A stretch of 47,955 bases of DNA from Helicobacteraceae bacterium. Lineage in GTDB: Bacteria; Campylobacterota; Campylobacteria; Campylobacterales; Helicobacteraceae. The notes beneath the pieces were generated by a model. That model was not told where the DNA came from. It saw nothing but the letters and a program-made list of their open reading frames with translations, and did not search any database. The position numbers and the translations under genes are program-made. This document shows positions 35,087 to 43,850 of the stretch, piece by piece; position 1 is the stretch's first letter, and each line of letters opens with the position of its first letter. The stretch spans positions 1-47,955 of the forward strand of contig CAAGLK010000137.1 in NCBI GenBank assembly GCA_900770765.1, read 5' to 3'.

Positions 35087-36042
35087 TTTGCCTCTTGTAG
35101 TTCTTTATAATAATAGCTATGTAAAATCGCAATTTCCTCTTCGCCCATTTTGCCATTAATAATAGACTCAAACGCCCCTTCAATAGCAAACACAGCCATA
35201 TAAATATGTGTAATAAGCAGTGCGATTATTAAGAATCCTAAAATATTATGAACTAGTGCCATAAATCTAAGTGTATCAATCCCAGCAAATTGAAAAAACA
35301 AATACGCACCAGAGATAATCATAACAAACCCACCGCAAGTGCATACCCAAAACCACATCTTCTGCCCAGCGTTGAATTTACCAGCTGGAATCGGGCGATT
35401 TTCCTTACTCAAATATCCACCCATAATCATAAACCAAGCAATATCATAAGATTTAGGCAGTGCGTCTTTTATCCACATTAAAAACATTAGCGGTCCAAAA
35501 ATAGCAAAGCCAATCGTAGAGATTCCATGCACACCTCTAGCAAACCGCACAAAGCCCCCACCACCTAGCTTATCGCCAAAGACCATAATAAGCCCGGTAA
35601 TGCAAATAAGCACAAATGGCACCGCCGCACACCAATGCACTAAAATATTGTATTTTGAAAATACTTGAATTTTATTTCCATGGTGGAATTTCCTCTGGCC
35701 AATAGCTATAAAATGCCCTAAAAACGCTAGAATCGTAGCGACTACAACAATCCCAAAAATAAGCTGAAAATAGCTTCCTTGCAAAAGTGTAAAAACTTCA
35801 CCAAAGCCATAAGAATCCGGGGAATTTAACCCCCAGCCCTTAATCGCATCTACTTCAGGACCGCCATAAAGATAAGGATTCGCCCTATCTTGCGGTTCTA
35901 TTAGCTTATCATTTCCAGGTATTACTTCGGCAAACTGCTTTCCGCCATCTTGAACTATGCTAGGATTATGCTCTGCGGCATTTGCGATTCCACATATCGC
36001 AAGAATCCCTAATAAAAATGCAAAGATTCTAAACTTTTTCAT
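35083..36042 (-). CDS. fdhC: Formate dehydrogenase cytochrome b subunit (gamma)
   Basis: This membrane subunit passes electrons from the Fe-S subunit to menaquinone. I start at the ATG at 36042, which has AGGAGG upstream; the frame extends further up only as an unrelated shadow of fdhB. The 319-residue product has a signal-like N-terminus (MKKFRIFAFLLGILAICGIANA), a periplasmic stretch and about five membrane helices. Haem-ligand histidines lie in FLGHFIA, NILVHWCAAVPF, RGVHGI and LVHNILG/THIYMA. It follows fdhB by 10 bp. Confidence 0.94.
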   Translation of the reverse strand: MKKFRIFAFLLGILAICGIANAAEHNPSIVQDGGKQFAEVIPGNDKLIEPQDRANPYLYGGPEVDAIKGWGLNSPDSYGFGEVFTLLQGSYFQLIFGIVVVATILAFLGHFIAIGQRKFHHGNKIQVFSKYNILVHWCAAVPFVLICITGLIMVFGDKLGGGGFVRFARGVHGISTIGFAIFGPLMFLMWIKDALPKSYDIAWFMIMGGYLSKENRPIPAGKFNAGQKMWFWVCTCGGFVMIISGAYLFFQFAGIDTLRFMALVHNILGFLIIALLITHIYMAVFAIEGAFESIINGKMGEEEIAILHSYYYKELQEAK

Positions 36043-36052
36043 AGAATCCTCC

Positions 36053-36679
36053 TTAATTTCCATAAGCTGTTTTCCAAATATTAGGCGTAGGATTCGGGCT
36101 CTCACCCCTTGTTGTCGCCCTATGCACGATGATATTTGAAACATCCTCGCTACTTCCAGCAAGAAGTGCTTTAGTAGAGCACATAGACGCACACATAGGC
36201 ACTTTACCCTCTGCGATTCTATTTTGTCCATAAAGCATATATTCCTCTTCGCTATTTGTCTCTTCAGGGCCTCCAGCACAGAAAGTGCATTTATCCATAA
36301 TACCGCGAGAGCCAAAGACGCCTGTTTTTGGGAATTGTGGCGCACCAAAAGGGCAAGCATATAGGCAGTAAGCGCAACCTATGCAAGTTTTTTTATCATG
36401 CAGCACGATTCCATCAGCACGGATATAAAAGCAATCCACTGGGCACACTTTCGCACAAGGCGCATCAGAGCAGTGCATACAAGCTACGCTTATCGCACTC
36501 TCTTTCCCCACTTGCCCTTCATTTAGCACCACAACACGCCTACGATTTACGCCCACCGGTAAATGATGCGCTTCTTTACAAGCGACATCGCAGCCGTGGC
36601 ATTCAATGCAGCGATTCATATCGCAATAAAATTTAATCCTAGAAAAATTTTCTAAATTATCAGTTACAACTTCGCTCAT
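36053..36679 (-). CDS. fdhB: Formate dehydrogenase Fe-S subunit (beta)
   Basis: It carries electrons from FdhA to FdhC. The 208-residue product holds four ferredoxin-type clusters' worth of cysteines: CIECHGCDVACKEAHH, CMHCSDAPCAKVCPVDC, CIGCAYCLYACPFGAP, and CTFC with a later CASMC. There is no C-terminal membrane anchor, unlike E. coli FdnH. The AAGGAGGGCAAAATGAG start region is nearly identical to that of fdhA. Confidence 0.97.
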   Translation of the reverse strand: MSEVVTDNLENFSRIKFYCDMNRCIECHGCDVACKEAHHLPVGVNRRRVVVLNEGQVGKESAISVACMHCSDAPCAKVCPVDCFYIRADGIVLHDKKTCIGCAYCLYACPFGAPQFPKTGVFGSRGIMDKCTFCAGGPEETNSEEEYMLYGQNRIAEGKVPMCASMCSTKALLAGSSEDVSNIIVHRATTRGESPNPTPNIWKTAYGN

Positions 36680-36689
36680 TTTGCCCTCC

Positions 36690-39521
36690 TTATGCTTTTT
36701 CTATGCGACATAATCCGCATTTTGTCTCTGGACAAGCGGAGTTGTAATCAAAGCCATAACTAGCCACCATACAAGCCGACTCGCCAATTACATAAGGCTT
36801 CGTCCCCTCTGGATAAAAATCAAGCCGAGACTCACCTTGCTCCATACCAGAGAAGTTTTGCGGTAGCCAAATGCTATTGTAATCTACCCTTGTAGAAATT
36901 TTTGCTTTAACTAGAATCTTAGTATCCATTGTCCCATGTATCCACACCATATCACCATTTTTGATTTGCATCTCAGCGGCTTTATCTGGGTGAATTTCTA
37001 CAAACATCTCACCTTCTACTTCAGCTAAATACTTCGCGCTTCTAGTCTCAGCTCCTGTCCCCATGTGTGCTACAAGGCGACCGCTTAGCATATTAATAGG
37101 GAATTCATCTACCCAATTTTTATTCTCGCCTAATTCCTTTTGCCTTGTGCGATATTTAATATTTGCCCTAAAGTGGCTTTTTTTATCTGGGAAATTTGGA
37201 TACTTATCCACTAAATCCCCTCGCACAGAATGCAGTGGCTCTCGGTGAAGTGGAATCTTATCATACCAATTCCACACCACAGCCCTAGCCTTACCATTAC
37301 CATAAGGGCAAAGTCCAGCTTCTAATGCCTTTTCTACTAAAATATTATTACCCTTACCAGTGGCAAATGTCGTGCCTTTAATCGCTTCTTTTTCTGCTTC
37401 ACTTAGCTTAATCCCTAAAGATTCCGCATTTGCCGCAGTAATTCTAGCGTGTCCGCCGCTATGTGTTGTATTTGGCAAACTTCTAGTCGTTAGCATATTT
37501 TGCCCATCTGGGCTAACTAAGCCCCAATTTTCTCTAAAGCCCATACCGCCCTCTAGCACAGGGATACTATCATCATACATTACAGGCGTTCCAGAATGCT
37601 TCTCGCTCCAGCATGGCCAAGGGAGTCCATAATAATCATTTTTAAACTCACCAGTACCTCTTAAAGTAACTTTGTCAAATTTATGCCAATTTTCTTGATG
37701 TGCTTTTAATCTCTCTGGACTCATACCTTGTAAGCCTATGCTTCTAATGCTTTGCGTGAGTTCCGTCGTTGCATCTTCTGGCCATATAAACTTATCTCTG
37801 CCCTTTTCTTTAGCGATTTCATAAAGCCTATCTTGGTATTTTTCTAAGAATCCTAAGCGTTTTGCAAGACCAAATAAAAACTCCTCATCTGGCCTACACT
37901 CAAAGAGTGGTTCCATAACCTTACTTCTCCACTGATAGCTTCTATTTGTCGCTGCTACGCTTCCGCTTGTTTCCATTTGAGACGCCGCTGGCAGTACAAA
38001 TAAATCGTTTTGTCTATCGCTATAAATCGCTAAGTCATTTACATAAGGATCTACAAATACTACTAAATCCAAGCCATCCATGGCCTTTTTTTGTAAATCT
38101 AGCAATGATACCGTAGTCATTCCAGTCCCAATTACAACTAACGCCCTAAGCTTCGTGCCGCCGTTGTTTGCGGCATTTTCATCATCTAAGACGCCAAATT
38201 TCCAAGTAGAGTGGGCAAAGCCTGTTTTTTCCATCATTTCTTTATTTTTAAATCGCCCTAGCATCCACTCATAATCTACATTCCAATGATTGCAAAAATG
38301 CCTCCACGCCGCTTCACCTAGCCCATAATATCCAGGAAGTGAATCAGATAGGTTATTCATATCACTAGCGCCTTGCACATTATCGTGTCCCCTCAAAATA
38401 TTCACGCCACCGCCATTTTTGCCAATATTACCTAAAAACATTTGAAGGATTGGCATAATACGAGTATTTGAAGTCCCCACCGTGTGCTGTGTTAGCCCTT
38501 GATTCCATATTAGACTAGCAGGTTTTGCAGAAGCCATTTCTTCGGCAATGTGTCTAATATCATCGGCTGGGATTCCACATACATCAGCTGCTACTTCTGG
38601 TGGGAATTTAGCCGCTTCCTTTATAATTTCCTCATAGCCATAAACTCGCTCTTTAAGGTATTTTTCATCATATAGTTTTTTAGAAATAATATGATTTAAT
38701 AGCCCATAAGCAAAGGCAATGTCCGTGCCACTGCGGATTCTATGAAACTCATCGCATTTTGCCGCTGTTTTTGTAAAGCGTGGGTCAATGCAGACTAGCT
38801 TTGCACCATTTTCTTTAGCGCGTAAAATATGCACCATTGAAACAGGGTGATTTACCGCTGGATTTGCACCAATTACTAAAATATATTTTGAAAACATCAT
38901 ATCGCCAAGGTGATTAGTCATACCACCATACCCAAATGTATTTGCCACACCGGCAACTGTTGGGCTGTGTCAAACTCTAGCGCAATGGTCTATATTATTT
39001 GTCCCGAAAAATGCTGCAAACTTCCTAATATAATAGCTTTGCTCATTAGAGCACTTCGCACTTCCTATAAACATAACCGCATCAGGACCGCTTTCTTCTC
39101 TAATCGCACTTAGCTTAGAAGCGATTTTATCCATAGCTGCTTCATAATTTACGCGCTCCCATTTACCATTTACTTTCTCAATTGGATAGCGGAGCCTTGT
39201 CTCACTTCTAGCTCTATCTATTAAATCCGCACCCTTGCAGCAGTGTCCGCCTTGTGAAATAGGATGGTCTTGTGCTACTTCTTGTCTAACCCACACGCCA
39301 TCTACCACTTCAGCGACAACGCCACAGCCCACTGAGCAGTGTGTGCAAATTGTCTTAATCTTTTTAGATTCTGGGTATCTCTCTTGTAATTCCTGCTTAG
39401 TAGCCGCTCTCATAGTCTTTTGCGTATCAGCACCAAGTGCTACGCCACCGCTTAAGCTACCAAGTGCCGCTAGTTTTAGAAACGAACGCCTAGTGTTTCT
39501 GCGTTTAATTGCTTCACTCAT
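36690..39521 (-). CDS. fdhA: Formate dehydrogenase catalytic subunit, selenoprotein with in-frame UGA
   Basis: FdhA oxidises formate in the periplasm. The single gene spans an in-frame TGA at 38970-38972, giving 943 residues with Sec near 184 (CARV-Sec-HSPTVAG, the canonical site). Ahead of it are a twin-arginine signal (RRSFLKLAALG) and the CTHCSVGCGVVAEVV...GGHCCKGAD cluster motif. After it come the molybdopterin domains (VIGANPAVNHPVSM, IWNQGLTQHTVG, RGHDNVQGASDMNNL) and the C-terminal cap (NMLSGRLVAHMGTGAETRS, VGESACMVASYG). A SECIS-like hairpin sits right after the TGA. Without Sec insertion the product would stop at 183 residues. A conventional reading would split the gene in two. selA, selB and the tRNA-Sec gene are not in the window. 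Confidence 0.97.
38940..38972 (-). promoter_or_regulatory. UGA Sec codon and bacterial SECIS-like hairpin in fdhA
   Basis: The UGA is at 38972-38970 on the minus strand. TTGCC (38956-38952) pairs with GGCAA (38946-38942) around a GGTGT loop that begins 18 bases after the UGA. In E. coli fdhF the GGTCT loop is also 18 bases after its UGA. SelB should bind here to bring Sec-tRNA. Confidence 0.85.
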
Positions 39522-39531
39522 TTTGCCCTCC

Positions 39532-39735
39532 TTATTTTGCTACAGAATAATATGCTTCCCATTGCTTAGATTTTTGATAAAGAATCTCTACTTTTGGCGA
39601 CTTGCCCCTTACTAAATTCTCACTACTGCCCTTCTTGCCACAGCCTGTAAGTGCCACACCAGCACCAGCAAGGACCACAGAAGCAGTTGCGGCGTTTTTT
39701 AAAAACTTACGCCTAGAATTTGCTTCTTGCTTCAT
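39532..39735 (-). CDS. Small Tat-target protein of the formate dehydrogenase region
   Basis: A 67-residue protein with a twin-arginine signal (SRRKFLKNAATASVVLAGAGVALTGC) and a short periplasmic remainder ending in WEAYYSVAK. The GC at the end of the hydrophobic part may be a lipobox. Small proteins of this type regularly precede fdhA in Campylobacterota (the formate-dehydrogenase-region Tat-target family, C. jejuni Cj1513c-like). Its job is unknown; it may help export or assembly. It lies 10 bp upstream of fdhA. Confidence 0.87.
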   Translation of the reverse strand: MKQEANSRRKFLKNAATASVVLAGAGVALTGCGKKGSSENLVRGKSPKVEILYQKSKQWEAYYSVAK

Positions 39736-39826
39736 ATTTGCTCCTTTAACTATAATTTAGGGATAAACCCAAAAAAGCCTTTCGTTTTAAAAGACTTTGT
39801 TGGATTTATTTTGCGGATTCCGCCTT

Positions 39827-39860
39827 AAATGTGGAATCGCAAATTTAAGATTCCACATTT
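39827..39860. repeat. Perfect 12-bp inverted pair AAATGTGGAATC...GATTCCACATTT
   Basis: Arms at 39827-39838 and 39849-39860 with a 10-base spacer. Another GATTCC at 39816 can pair with the left arm instead, so two hairpins compete. Together with the long hairpin element next to it, this fills most of the 319-bp gene-free stretch 39736-40054 inside the formate dehydrogenase cluster. Confidence 0.6.
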
Positions 39861-39911
39861 TAAGGACTTTCCGCATAAAAATATTCCATTTAAAGAACTC
39901 AACCACACACT

Positions 39912-40034
39912 CAAAGCAATATTGCAATAAGATTTGTGCAATCGTTTTGTAATCGCAAGGGAGCTTACTTGTCGTAAGTGACCGAAGCGATTATAAAAGG
40001 ATTGTGCGAAGGTTGAAGCAAGATGGCTTTGCAG
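39912..40034. repeat. Long imperfect hairpin element, copy 2 (~120 bp)
   Basis: AATCGTTTTGTAATCGC (39940-39956) pairs with GCGATTATAAAAGGATT (39987-40003) with two mismatches. The apical GCTTAC (39963) pairs with GTAAGT (39974), and CAAAGCAAT (39912) faces ATGGCTTTG (40023). The apex matches copy 1 at 9317-9441 almost exactly, while the middle stem has different bases that still pair. Confidence 0.68.
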
Positions 40035-40054
40035 TTTGCAATGCAATAGAGAGT

Positions 40055-40657
40055 TTAACTGCATATATCCTCCTCAACTTTCAAAAAAGATTCCATTATC
40101 TCCGCCAACGCCCTATAACACTTAGAATCCTCCCTCTCTTTAATTTCAGCTATCAATCCATAAAACGCATCTTTGCTAAAGTTAAATACTTCTTTAGCCA
40201 ACGCCTCCTCGCCACTTTCTAGCAAATACCGCATAAAGCCACAGATAAAGCCTAAATGCTCCTCGCCTTCCCTAAACTCGCTAGTATTCACACGCACAGC
40301 ACTTTTTTTAACCAGCTGCCGCATTGTTAGAAGCGACTCACCGCCTATGCAATTTTCATAATAATGTGATAAATGCATGCCTACTTGCTTTTTTCCAAAT
40401 GGAAGTGAAAAAAGGCTTGAAAACTCAGCCTTTAAATTTGCGATTCCATTATTTTCTAATTCACTTTTTAAGGATTCCATAGCAATTTGCGATTCCACAT
40501 TTAAAGGGGCTTCTAGCATTAAATTTAATTGTTTTAAAGCGACCTCTCCCCTAGAATCTAGCATTTCAAAAACTAAAAGCCCATAGAAAAAATCATAATA
40601 TAAGATTCTAGCTTTTTGTAGATTTTCCCTTTCAATTTCGCTTAATTTATCTATCAT
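40055..40657 (-). CDS. TorD/DmsD-like chaperone of the formate dehydrogenase cluster
   Basis: A 200-residue, all-helical cytoplasmic protein. The N-terminal ARILYYDFFYGLLVFEML, the FSSLFSLPFGKKQVGMHLSHYYENCIGGESL block (~85-115) and FICGFMRYLL match the TorD/DmsD family of chaperones. These bind Tat signals and help insert the molybdenum cofactor. FdhA and the small Tat protein downstream are the likely clients. It overlaps the Fe-S protein gene by 11 bases. Confidence 0.85.
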   Translation of the reverse strand: MIDKLSEIERENLQKARILYYDFFYGLLVFEMLDSRGEVALKQLNLMLEAPLNVESQIAMESLKSELENNGIANLKAEFSSLFSLPFGKKQVGMHLSHYYENCIGGESLLTMRQLVKKSAVRVNTSEFREGEEHLGFICGFMRYLLESGEEALAKEVFNFSKDAFYGLIAEIKEREDSKCYRALAEIMESFLKVEEDICS

Positions 40658-42467
40658 TTACCCACCTCCTCCCAGCTTCCTTTGCAGCGCCAAACATTAC
40701 CTTAACCTTGCAATCCGCACAGCACTCAAGGCTCCTTAGCTTTTTCTCATCACCGCTAAAGGTTACACTAAGCATATTTAGCACTTTTAAGACGCTTTTT
40801 TTAGTAGAAAAGGGCTTCCCACACTCCACACAACAAAAGGCTTCATCTTTTGCTACTTCGCGGCTTTTAAAGTAGTTTTCATTTAACTCCATACCATCGC
40901 AACTTAGCGCAATTATATGCTCTGGACATGAGCTTACACAATATCCGCAAGTTGTGCAAAGGCTAGGATTAAAACGCAGCGTAAAATCACTCTCTCTAGC
41001 AAAAATAGCATTGACATTACACGCCCCAACACATGAAAGACACATAGTGCAAAGGCTAGAATCTATACTTAAATTACCATAAAGCACAGGGGCGGAATCC
41101 GTGCGGTGGGCGGTTTGCAGTGGGCGGCTTGCAGATTCCGCATTACCGCCCTCCACTATCCGTCCTCCGCCCTCTGCTATCCGCGAACTGCGTTCTGCGT
41201 TCTGCTCTCCGTTGTCCGCTTTCTGCCCTCCGTCCTCCGCCAACCGCACACTGCTTGCAATCCCATAATCGCCATCTTTTATAAAGAATCGCACTCTCTC
41301 AGCAAAGGATTCTCTAAATGGCCTATTGTGGCGAGTTTTATAAAAATATTGCGGAAAACTATAGGCGGATTCCACTTCACCGCCCTCTGCTATCTGCCCT
41401 CCGTTATCCGCTTTGGATTCCACTTCATCGCCCTCTGCACTCTGCCATCCGCCCTCTGCTAAACTTAGGATTCCAGCCTTTTTAAAAATCGCTTGTGTTA
41501 TGTTGTTTATAAAAATCATAGGCGGAGTTAGAAAACCAGCGACAATTACAGCATATCCGCTAATTTGAATCATGCTTAAAATATCATTTTCATTTAGCAT
41601 TAAAAGATTTGGTAGCACAAGCGGAGTGAGATTTTCTGGCAGCTTAAAGCCACTATCCACAAGCTCTAAATAGCCCTTTTTATCACATAAAAATATTTGC
41701 TTATCTTTATAAAGCTCTATAATTTCTTCTAAGCCCTCTTTTGGCAGCTCCTCATACTCTAAGCAGTTTGTAGGACACACACCCACACAAGCTCCACAAT
41801 TTATACAATCAATAGCAGAAAGATTTAAAAGCATAGAAGTTTTATCCGCACTAATCCCAAAGGTAGGGCAAACTTCCGCACATTTAGCACAATGCTCCTC
41901 CCTACGCCCCACAAATTGACAATAATCGCTTTTAAAAGAAATAAGCTCTTTATAAGAAAACTCGCCTAAATTTGCCTTTAGCTTCTCTAAAAGTGCTTTA
42001 GGAGTGCTAAAATCCGCCACACTATACACACCTCTAAATTTAAGCAATTCTTTATTTTCTACAAATAACACAGCTTGTGAAACACTCACAATCTCGCCGC
42101 TTACAAGCGTAATACTAAACTCACCAAATCGCCCACTAAAATTACTCAAAGATTCCAACGGAAGCTCTAAAATTTCAAAATCATCTTTACATAATTTGCT
42201 AAATTCTTTTACAATAGATGGAATCTTGTTTTCATCTTTTACAAAAATAAGCCCTAATGAATTTTTTATATTAACGCTAGATTCTTTTTCTAATAAAAAA
42301 TCATCAAAAATTTCTTGTGTGGAATCTAAAATGGCTAAATTTTCTTTATATTTTGCAGATTGTTTATCTAATAATAAAACGCCAAGCGGCAGCATATTTT
42401 CTTTTTTAATTGAATCCATAAAATTTCCCAAAGACGCACATTTATAAAGCAGTAGTGTTAAGTCCAT
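40647..42467 (-). CDS. Multi-cluster ferredoxin-like protein of the formate dehydrogenase cluster
   Basis: A 606-residue cytoplasmic protein, first gene of the cluster. It has a cysteine-rich segment CAKCAEVCPTFG near residue 194, then ferredoxin motifs CINCGACVGVCPTNC (~217), CTMCLSCVGACNVNA (~478) and CTTCGYCVSSCPEH (~505). It ends with CVECGKPF and CCADCKVK pairs, possibly a zinc site. Related proteins accompany fdh operons in Campylobacterota and may give electrons a cytoplasmic route, but the exact role is unknown. Two stretches (about residues 336-364 and 409-455) are low-complexity Gly/Glu/Ala/Asp/Gln sequence coded by GC-rich degenerate repeats, and look like insertions between conserved parts. 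Confidence 0.82.
   Translation of the reverse strand: MDLTLLLYKCASLGNFMDSIKKENMLPLGVLLLDKQSAKYKENLAILDSTQEIFDDFLLEKESSVNIKNSLGLIFVKDENKIPSIVKEFSKLCKDDFEILELPLESLSNFSGRFGEFSITLVSGEIVSVSQAVLFVENKELLKFRGVYSVADFSTPKALLEKLKANLGEFSYKELISFKSDYCQFVGRREEHCAKCAEVCPTFGISADKTSMLLNLSAIDCINCGACVGVCPTNCLEYEELPKEGLEEIIELYKDKQIFLCDKKGYLELVDSGFKLPENLTPLVLPNLLMLNENDILSMIQISGYAVIVAGFLTPPMIFINNITQAIFKKAGILSLAEGGWQSAEGDEVESKADNGGQIAEGGEVESAYSFPQYFYKTRHNRPFRESFAERVRFFIKDGDYGIASSVRLAEDGGQKADNGEQNAERSSRIAEGGGRIVEGGNAESASRPLQTAHRTDSAPVLYGNLSIDSSLCTMCLSCVGACNVNAIFARESDFTLRFNPSLCTTCGYCVSSCPEHIIALSCDGMELNENYFKSREVAKDEAFCCVECGKPFSTKKSVLKVLNMLSVTFSGDEKKLRSLECCADCKVKVMFGAAKEAGRRWVNDR
41101..41245. repeat. GC-rich degenerate repeat array, larger block
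   Basis: A run of related units such as CCGCCCTCTGCTATC, CCGCCCTCCACTATC and CTGCCCTCCGTCCTCC, plus a 14-bp tandem GTGGGCGGYTTGCA twice (41106-41133). It is much richer in GC than the surroundings and stays open in the coding frame of the Fe-S protein. Confidence 0.8.
41378..41460. repeat. GC-rich degenerate repeat array, smaller block
   Basis: Three or four units (CCGCCCTCTGCTATC, CTGCCCTCCGTTATC, CATCGCCCTCTGCACTC, CCGCCCTCTGCTAAA) separated by two TGGATTCCACTTC-like pieces. Codes for AEGG/ADNGG-type residues of the Fe-S protein. Confidence 0.75.
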
Positions 42468-42558
42468 TAACTAAAAGTAATCGCAATTTTACTCTTAAAA
42501 GTAAAAAAGTCAATAATTTTTTAATCTTTTTGATATATAAATTTATACATAACGATTT

Positions 42559-42912
42559 TTAATTTTTATATTCTTGTTGCTTTTTTGATTCCGCTAAATA
42601 TTGATAAATCGCTTCTATTTCTTCATTTGTCAAATAATATTTAGGCATAACTTTCTTACCCTTTTGCAAAGCGTTTTTAAAGCTTTTAAAATCTAAGCTA
42701 TTAATTTGTGGTGCTATTAGAATCCTATTTTTTCTTTTATGCGTATAATTTGCGATATTTCCGCCCTCTCCATAGAATCCATGGCATTCCACACAGCCAA
42801 TTCCACGCGGATTTTCATAAAGCATTTTTCCATATTCTAAAGCAGTAATAAAGCTATCATTAGCAAAAGCAGAAGCAAAAAATAAAAATGCAATAAAAAC
42901 TTTCAAAATCAA
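42559..42912 (-). CDS. Small periplasmic cytochrome c
   Basis: A 117-residue mono-haem class I cytochrome c. The signal peptide (MILKVFIAFLFFASAFA) is cleaved near residue 17. CVECH near residue 40 binds haem, and KKVMPKYYLTNEEIEAIYQYL supplies the axial Met. Such proteins carry electrons to oxidases or to a cytochrome c peroxidase like the one at 18435. It is divergent from folD and 91 bp downstream of the Fe-S gene start. Confidence 0.9.
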   Translation of the reverse strand: MILKVFIAFLFFASAFANDSFITALEYGKMLYENPRGIGCVECHGFYGEGGNIANYTHKRKNRILIAPQINSLDFKSFKNALQKGKKVMPKYYLTNEEIEAIYQYLAESKKQQEYKN

Positions 42913-42987
42913 ATCCTTAAATCAAAGTTTTAAAAAATTTTTTGATTATTTTCACTATAATAACAAAATTTTTTTTAAAGGTGATTA

Positions 42988-43833
42988 ATGCAAATTTTAG
43001 ATGGGAAGTCCCTAGCAAACAACATAGAATTAGAGATTTCAAAAGAAGTAGAAGAATTAAATAAAAGTGGAATCACACCAGGATTAGCAGTAATTTTAGT
43101 AGGTAATAACCCAGCGTCTCAGAGCTATGTTTCAATGAAGGCAAAAGCATGCAAAAGGACAGGAATCTACTCCACAACACACGAAATGCCAGAATCCATC
43201 CCACAAGAATCCCTACTTCAAACAATACATCTTTTAAATCAAAATCCAAATATAGATGGAATCCTAGTCCAGCTCCCACTGCCAAAGCATATTGACACCA
43301 CAGCCGTCTTAGAAGCCATAGCACCGCAAAAAGATGTAGATGGATTCCAACCTTATAATATGGGGCGAGTTTTAGCTAATTTAGATAGCTTTATTCCAGC
43401 TACTCCGCTAGGTGTTATTACACTGCTAAAACATTATAATATTGAATTAAAAGGTAAAAATGTCGTAATTGTAGGAGCTAGCAATATCGTGGGTAAGCCT
43501 CTTGCCTCTCTTTTTTTAAACGAATTTGCCACAATCACACTTTGCCACATTTATACAAAAGATTTAGCAAAACACACAAAAGAAGCAGATATTGTTTGCG
43601 TAGCTGTTGGTAAGCCAAATTTAATTACAAAAGATATGGTAAAAGATGGAGCGATTATTGTAGATATTGGAATCTCAAAAGTAGATGATAAAATCGTAGG
43701 CGATGTGGATTTTGAAGGTGTATCTAAAAAATGCGATTTTATTACTCCAGTGCCAGGCGGCGTAGGTCCAATGACAATAGCCTCGCTTTTACAAAACACA
43801 ATAAAAGCCGCAAAAATGCGCTTAACAAAATAA
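42988..43833 (+). CDS. folD: Methylenetetrahydrofolate dehydrogenase / cyclohydrolase
   Basis: FolD interconverts methylene- and formyl-tetrahydrofolate, the C1 donor used by PurH. The 281-residue product has ILVGNNPASQSYVSMKAKACKRTGI (active-site Tyr/Lys), DGILVQLPLPKHID, PQKDVDGFQPYNMGRV, VVIVGASNIVGKPLA (NADP site) and DFITPVPGGVGPMTIASLL. ATG follows AAAGGTG. All four Gly-Ile pairs in this gene are written GGA ATC, an example of the word bias described in the findings. Confidence 0.98.
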   Translation: MQILDGKSLANNIELEISKEVEELNKSGITPGLAVILVGNNPASQSYVSMKAKACKRTGIYSTTHEMPESIPQESLLQTIHLLNQNPNIDGILVQLPLPKHIDTTAVLEAIAPQKDVDGFQPYNMGRVLANLDSFIPATPLGVITLLKHYNIELKGKNVVIVGASNIVGKPLASLFLNEFATITLCHIYTKDLAKHTKEADIVCVAVGKPNLITKDMVKDGAIIVDIGISKVDDKIVGDVDFEGVSKKCDFITPVPGGVGPMTIASLLQNTIKAAKMRLTK

Positions 43834-43850
43834 GACAAATAAGGCAAATA

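Noticed and set aside
36043..36360. N-terminal extension of the fdhC frame (~106 extra residues)
   Set aside because: The extension lies over the conserved fdhB gene in another frame, has Cys-rich shadow composition, and the ATG at 36042 has an AGGAGG site and a signal-like N-terminus.
36690..38948. Separate gene for the C-terminal part of formate dehydrogenase
   Set aside because: It is the same reading frame as the upstream part, interrupted only by a TGA at the known Sec position with a SECIS hairpin, so it is one selenoprotein gene.
41101..41460. CRISPR-like array
   Set aside because: The units are short, degenerate and without regular unique spacers, and they stay in frame within a protein gene.
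41106..41462. Plus-strand frame of 118 codons across the GC-rich repeats
   Set aside because: It is the complement of the repeat blocks within the Fe-S protein gene, with low-complexity Ser/Cys/Leu-rich product and no ribosome-binding site.
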